From Conidiobolus incongruus B7586 (taxonomy: Eukaryota; Entomophthoromycota; Entomophthoromycetes; Entomophthorales; Conidiobolaceae), in contig JNEM01016730.1 of assembly GCA_000697335.1 (NCBI GenBank), positions 1-26,423 of the forward strand: DNA of 26,423 nucleotides, given 5' to 3'. Shown here piece after piece: positions 22,473 to 26,423 of this stretch. The first letter of the stretch is position 1. The number at the start of each line of letters is the position of its first letter. A program made the position numbers and the translations under genes. The notes beneath the pieces were generated by a model that did no database searches, was not told where the DNA came from, and was given only the letters and a program-made list of their open reading frames with translations.

Positions 22473-22687
22473 TACTAATCTGCAAAAATGAGTTATAAAA
22501 TTAAAAATATATATATTTCTATTAATATCTTAATCAATTCTAATTTAAATAAACTTATATTAAATTATGTAATTAATAAATATTTTTTATTTATAATATA
22601 ATATATATAGTTAAATTTAATTAATTATTAATTGATATATTAATACTAAAAGTATACTTAAGGTAAGTTATAAATTTGCAAGTTTTA
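22473..22687 (+). repeat. Left IR/DR end of Tc1 copy B
   Basis: The outer core AGTTATAAA starts at 22491 and the inner core AGTTATAAA at 22666, exactly 175 bp apart. The inner copy extends to GTAAGTTATAAATTTGCAAG. Confidence 0.85.
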
Positions 22688-22702
22688 GTATTGATAGAAA
22701 TA

Positions 22703-23719
22703 TTAATATCTAGTATATCCACCTTTTGCTTTTCTAACTTCTTTAAATCTGTGGGGTATAAAGTCAACTAGCTTCTTATATTAGGCAGGACTAATATTAT
22801 TCCAAGCTTCTTGAATATACTCTTAAAGTTAATTTAAATAATTTGCTAGAGGGAAAACTTTGATTGATTTTTTTAGTTGATCCCAAAGATATTCAATTAG
22901 GTTAAAATTAAGAAATAAAAGAGGTTATTTCATAATAGTTATTTTGTTATTTTTAAGCCATTTAATAGTAGAATTTATAGTATAACAAGGTGTATTATCT
23001 TGTTAGAAAATAATATTTGATTTTTTTAATCTATACCATTCAATAGTTTTTTTCAATTTATTGTTTAGAATACTTTAGCACATCTCAGCATTAATTCCCC
23101 CATCAACCCTATAAAGATACCTTATGCCTAAAGATAATATATATCCCTAAAGTATAATTAACCCATTATTGTATTTTTGGGTTATAATAACATAATGGTC
23201 ATAAAGTAGTTCTTTATTTTTTTTAAAACATTTAGTTTTTTTATTAGATCCATTAAAATATATCTTTGTTTTATCAAACTAAACAACCTTACTCTAATTA
23301 ATTTCGATTCAACTTTAATATTGACATTTTAACTCCTACCTAACCCTATAATAAGTCTTCTTTAGTTAGGGGTGTTTTTTCTTAAGTTGTAAGTGATATC
23401 TATTCTAATATAAAGCATATATAATAGTATTAGTATTAACTAATATTCTTATATAGTTTTATAATTCTTGTTATACTTTTACAATAGTATTATACTTACC
23501 TGTATTAACTAATCTACTAATATACTTTTTATCATATTTATCAATAATTTTAATACACTTAAGTTTTGGTTTAAATGTTTCTTTAGCATTATTCTTAATA
23601 ACCCTAACTATAATAGATTAGCTAACACTAATAATTCTAGCAATCTCATAAGTTGATTTATTTTCATTATAAAGTTGATTAATATGTAAGTGAACTTTTT
23701 TAGAGAGAGATTTAGGCAT
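22703..23719 (-). pseudogene. Decayed Tc1 (DD34E) transposase, copy B
   Basis: About 339 codons from an ATG at 23719 to a stop at 22703, the usual length of Tc1 transposases. The N terminus MPKSLSKK leads into a helix-turn-helix remnant (STYEIARIISVS). A QDNTPCYT block holds the second catalytic Asp, and NFN-x-IEYLWDQLKKSIK holds the catalytic Glu 34 residues later. AWNNISPA and KKLVDFIPHRF lie near the C terminus. More than a dozen in-frame stops are visible, most of them TAA or TAG replacing CAA, CAG or similar codons as C-to-T change would do. The family call is firm; function is lost. Confidence 0.88.
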
Positions 23720-23827
23720 TATAATATTAATTTTAAAATATTAACTTAATAATTTTATAATATATATAATATAACAAAAGAAAAAAAAAGATATATATAA
23801 GTTTTGTTATTGATACCTCTTTAACTT

Positions 23828-24042
23828 ATAAACCCACAAATTTATAACTCACTTTGGTTAAATTTTAGGTTTTGATATATTAACCAATAGCTAATATATT
23901 ATATTCAAATATAGTTAGTTATAATCAATTAATATAGGTAAATTATATATTTTAATTTAAATTTATTTAATTAGGAATTGTTTAAGATAAAAGTAAATAT
24001 TTAATTAATTTTAATTTTATCACTTACTTTTGTGGGGTAGTG
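23828..24042 (-). repeat. Right IR/DR end of Tc1 copy B
   Basis: The inner core TTTATAACT starts at 23841 and the outer core TTTATCACT at 24016, 175 bp apart, mirroring the left end. The terminus GGGGTAGTG is followed by the TA run at 24043-24058. Confidence 0.85.
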
Positions 24043-24627
24043 TATATATATATATATAATATAGAAATATTTCTAATTGTAACCTGGAAATAAAATATTT
24101 GAAATTTTAAGATATTTCCAAAAATATTATTTTTTTTATATAATAGCATAATAAAAATATATAACAATATAATTTATATATTAAAATAGATAAAAAATAG
24201 ATCAAAATTGAAAATATACAGTTTGAATAGTTTTTATATAATCAATATAATATTTTATTACTGTAATTATAGTATGATATTAATTTTATCATTATAAGTT
24301 TTAAAAAAACTGATATAAACAATAGATATTATATTTGAGATATTTTTTATTTAATTAAATTATTTATATTAGTTAAAATAAGAATTTTAATATAATATTA
24401 ATTTTACATTTGTATTTTTAAAATAGAATAATAGTTTATATTAAAGATATTCTAAATTTATTTTATATTTAAATATTTTCAATTTTGTAATCTAAATAAA
24501 AATATCAAAATATTTGAAAACATCTTATAATGTAATTTTCCATTATATAACAAATTCGAAAAAATATATCAAATAATGAATTAATAATAATTGAAACTGT
24601 CAAATCATTGATAATATTGACAATAAC
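24043..24627. other. AT-rich stretch after Tc1 copy B
   Basis: Begins with a TA run (24043-24058), then AT-rich DNA with no ORF or recognisable element. Confidence 0.55.
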
Positions 24628-24931
24628 TGTGAAGCCGGGTGTCTAATAGCTTTTAATCAAATATCCGTCTTTTGGGATGGTGCTTGTTAAATAATATAAA
24701 AAAGGTAGTTTATTATTTATCCTGGATTATAAGGCAGCACCTTTGGAAAAGGATTGACATGACAACTTGGTTTTAGTTGGCCTTTTTCCTTAGCATAAAA
24801 TTGATACAACGGATGGAACGATTGATTCCATGGTTAGGATATATTTGTTGGTTATATTATAGGTGGATCTGTGACGGGGTTCTCGAATGATTTGAATTGC
24901 AAAGGTCAAACTGGTCTTCTGGCCCGTGACA
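24628..24931 (-). mobile_element. Candidate solo LTR (Gypsy-like ends), fossil
   Basis: A 304-bp island of near-normal base composition in the AT desert. Read on -, it starts TGTCACGGGCCAG and ends CCCGGCTTCACA, so it has TG..CA ends and an opening resembling that of many fungal Ty3/Gypsy LTRs (from memory, not searched). Target-site duplication is not clear (ATAAC against ATATT). No internal region adjoins it. Its composition suggests it escaped RIP, as expected for a short or single-copy sequence. An unrelated unique sequence or non-coding RNA is possible. Confidence 0.35.
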
Positions 24932-26165
24932 ATATTAATAATTTTAAATTAGAAAAATAATGCATAATAAAGAAATATTAATAATTAAAAATTTTGCATT
25001 TTTAAAATATAATCAAATTAATTTTAAATCTTATATTTTCAAAGATATAATAATACTCTCAATTGAAAATAAATAAGAAAAACACTATTATAATTAAAAT
25101 TATATAGTTTAATATATAACATTTACAATTCAACTAAATTAGTAAAGATAATCAAAAAATGCAAAATACTATAATTGTAAGATATTTTAGAATAATATAG
25201 GATTATGAACTATTTAACCATTAATTTCAAAAGTTTCATTTAATATTCAAAGTTTTTAAATAAAATTAATATAGGATTTTAAATATAATTATTAATTTTA
25301 TAATGGATTAATTTAATAAAAATTTTTAATAATTATGAAAATATATGAAAATATGATAATTATATGAAAATTTTTTAATTATAAAAATAAAATTGAATTT
25401 ATATCTAAATCGCTTTTAATATTTCAATTAAGTGATTTTAACCTTATTAATCTTATTATTGTAATTTATAATAAATTTTGTAAAAAAAAGCTAATGTTAG
25501 AAAAATATATAAATAAAAATTTAAAATATAATTTATTAATGCTTTATTTTTATATATTGAAACTATATAACTTAAACCTTACTATTAAGATGCTATAGTA
25601 AAATATCCAGGAAGACTTTTCTTTATTTATATCACTTTTGGGGATAAATAGTTGATTTAATAAATAATATATAATTTATTAAAAATTTAATAAAAAAACA
25701 AAAAATATAAATTAATTAATAGCTAACAAAGTTAGCTTAAATTAGAAATAATATTAGTTTAACTAATAAATTGAAATTAATAATAAATTCTGAAATATAA
25801 TATTATATCAAATGATATGGATATTATAATTTATAGAAGTATTTATGAAAAACTACTATTAACAATTAAATAAAAAAATTTTAATTAATATTAATAATAG
25901 AATAAATAAATCAACTTTATATTAATTTTAATAAAATTAATTTTGAGTTTAAAATATATATTTAATAAGTTAATTTTTAATTTAATATATATTTTTATAT
26001 AATAATGAAATTTTAATTTAGAACTTATAAAAGGATATTTTTTAATATTAAAATTTTAAATTATTATTTTAAATTCATTAAAAGTAGATATATATTTATT
26101 TAATTTTTACTTATTAGATTAATATTATTTAAAAATTAATCAAAGAGATAATTTTATAATAAATT
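24932..26165. other. Gene-free, extremely AT-rich stretch
   Basis: About 1.2 kb without coding signature. A small patch near 25600-25650 is slightly less AT-rich, but nothing in it can be identified. Confidence 0.55.
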
Positions 26166-26423
26166 CACTAACTAACAAAAATAGGCAATAAATTAAATAT
26201 TGATATATTTTTAATAATAATTATAATAACTATATATATTATATTCTCTGAAATTATAATATATAATTAAAATATATATTTTGATAATAAAAAATATATT
26301 GAAATATTTTAATAATTAGTTAGTAAAAATTTAAACCATTAGTATTTAATTAAGATAAGTTATAAATTTGCAAGTTTTTGAGATAAAAGGATTTATTTAA
26401 TAGTTTATAACCATATTTTTTTT
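26166..26423 (+). mobile_element. Probable left end of a third, diverged Tc1-type copy, cut by window edge
   Basis: CACTAACTAACAAAAATAGG at 26166 resembles the outer end of copies A and B. The sequence at 26352-26379 (AAGATAAGTTATAAATTTGC, then AAGTTTTT) is a close match to the inner repeat of copy B. The two cores are about 174 bp apart, against 175 bp in the other copies, so the spacing supports a real element end in the same orientation as copies A and B. The sequence between the repeats is only loosely similar. The flank reads TT where TA is expected. Confidence 0.55.

Larger units (their letters stand above)
22473..24042 (-). mobile_element. Tc1-type DNA transposon, copy B (decayed, better preserved)
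   Basis: A 1570-bp element, by my boundaries the same length as copy A and in the same orientation, with TA repeats on both sides. Ends read TACTAATCTGCAAAAATGAG on the left and, on the opposite strand, CACTACCCCACAAAAGTAAG on the right. Both ends carry doubled repeats 175 bp apart. The transposase lies on - between the inner repeats, and its features are given in the transposase entry. It is less AT-rich than copy A, so it is the better guide to the ancestral element, but it is also inactive. Confidence 0.9.

Noticed and set aside
15361-24931. The two less AT-rich islands as a pair of LTRs of one element
   Set aside because: Their ends and sequences differ, their inferred orientations are opposite, and 9 kb with other elements lies between them.

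Overview
The window looks like nuclear DNA of an AT-rich filamentous or yeast-like fungus. The evidence is a group III (Nik1/Os-1 type) hybrid histidine kinase with tandem HAMP repeats, a Cdc25-type Ras exchange factor, fungal-sized introns (about 50-70 bp, GT..AG, often GTAAGT donors), and inactivated Tc1/mariner transposons carrying C-to-T changes that look like repeat-induced point mutation (RIP). I cannot name the species. A CpA-biased RIP pattern is best known from Ascomycota, but the very low GC content is shared by several fungal lineages.

The left half (1-14.1 kb) carries genes. In order they are: a 5'-truncated histidine kinase on +, then four genes all on -. These are an Eaf3/MRG15 chromatin reader (7 exons), an intronless Ras-GEF, the mitochondrial glycine carrier Hem25 (8 exons) and the methyltransferase-activating subunit Trm112 (3 exons). 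For the three intron-containing genes I rebuilt exon chains by hand, and reading phase and family homology both support them. They span 4453-5838, 12024-13352 and 13617-14101. The only unresolved point is the start of Hem25 exon 6. The five genes are not one pathway; they look like ordinary housekeeping and signalling neighbours.

The right half (14.1-26.4 kb) is a gene-poor, extremely AT-rich compartment of decayed mobile elements. Two Tc1-type copies, each 1570 bp by my boundaries and colinear with each other, lie in the same orientation at 18826-20395 and 22473-24042. Each has doubled (IR/DR type) ends whose repeat cores are 175 bp apart. The start of a more diverged third copy runs off the right edge from about 26166. 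A different, mariner-type (D34D) transposase relic lies between the two Tc1 copies. Two less AT-rich islands (15361-15795 and 24628-24931) have the size and TG..CA ends of solo LTRs.

I see no CRISPR array, rRNA, convincing tRNA, or clearly new multi-gene system. The most notable points are the long HAMP array of the kinase with its two-unit super-period, and the symmetrical IR/DR architecture of the RIP-like decayed Tc1 family.
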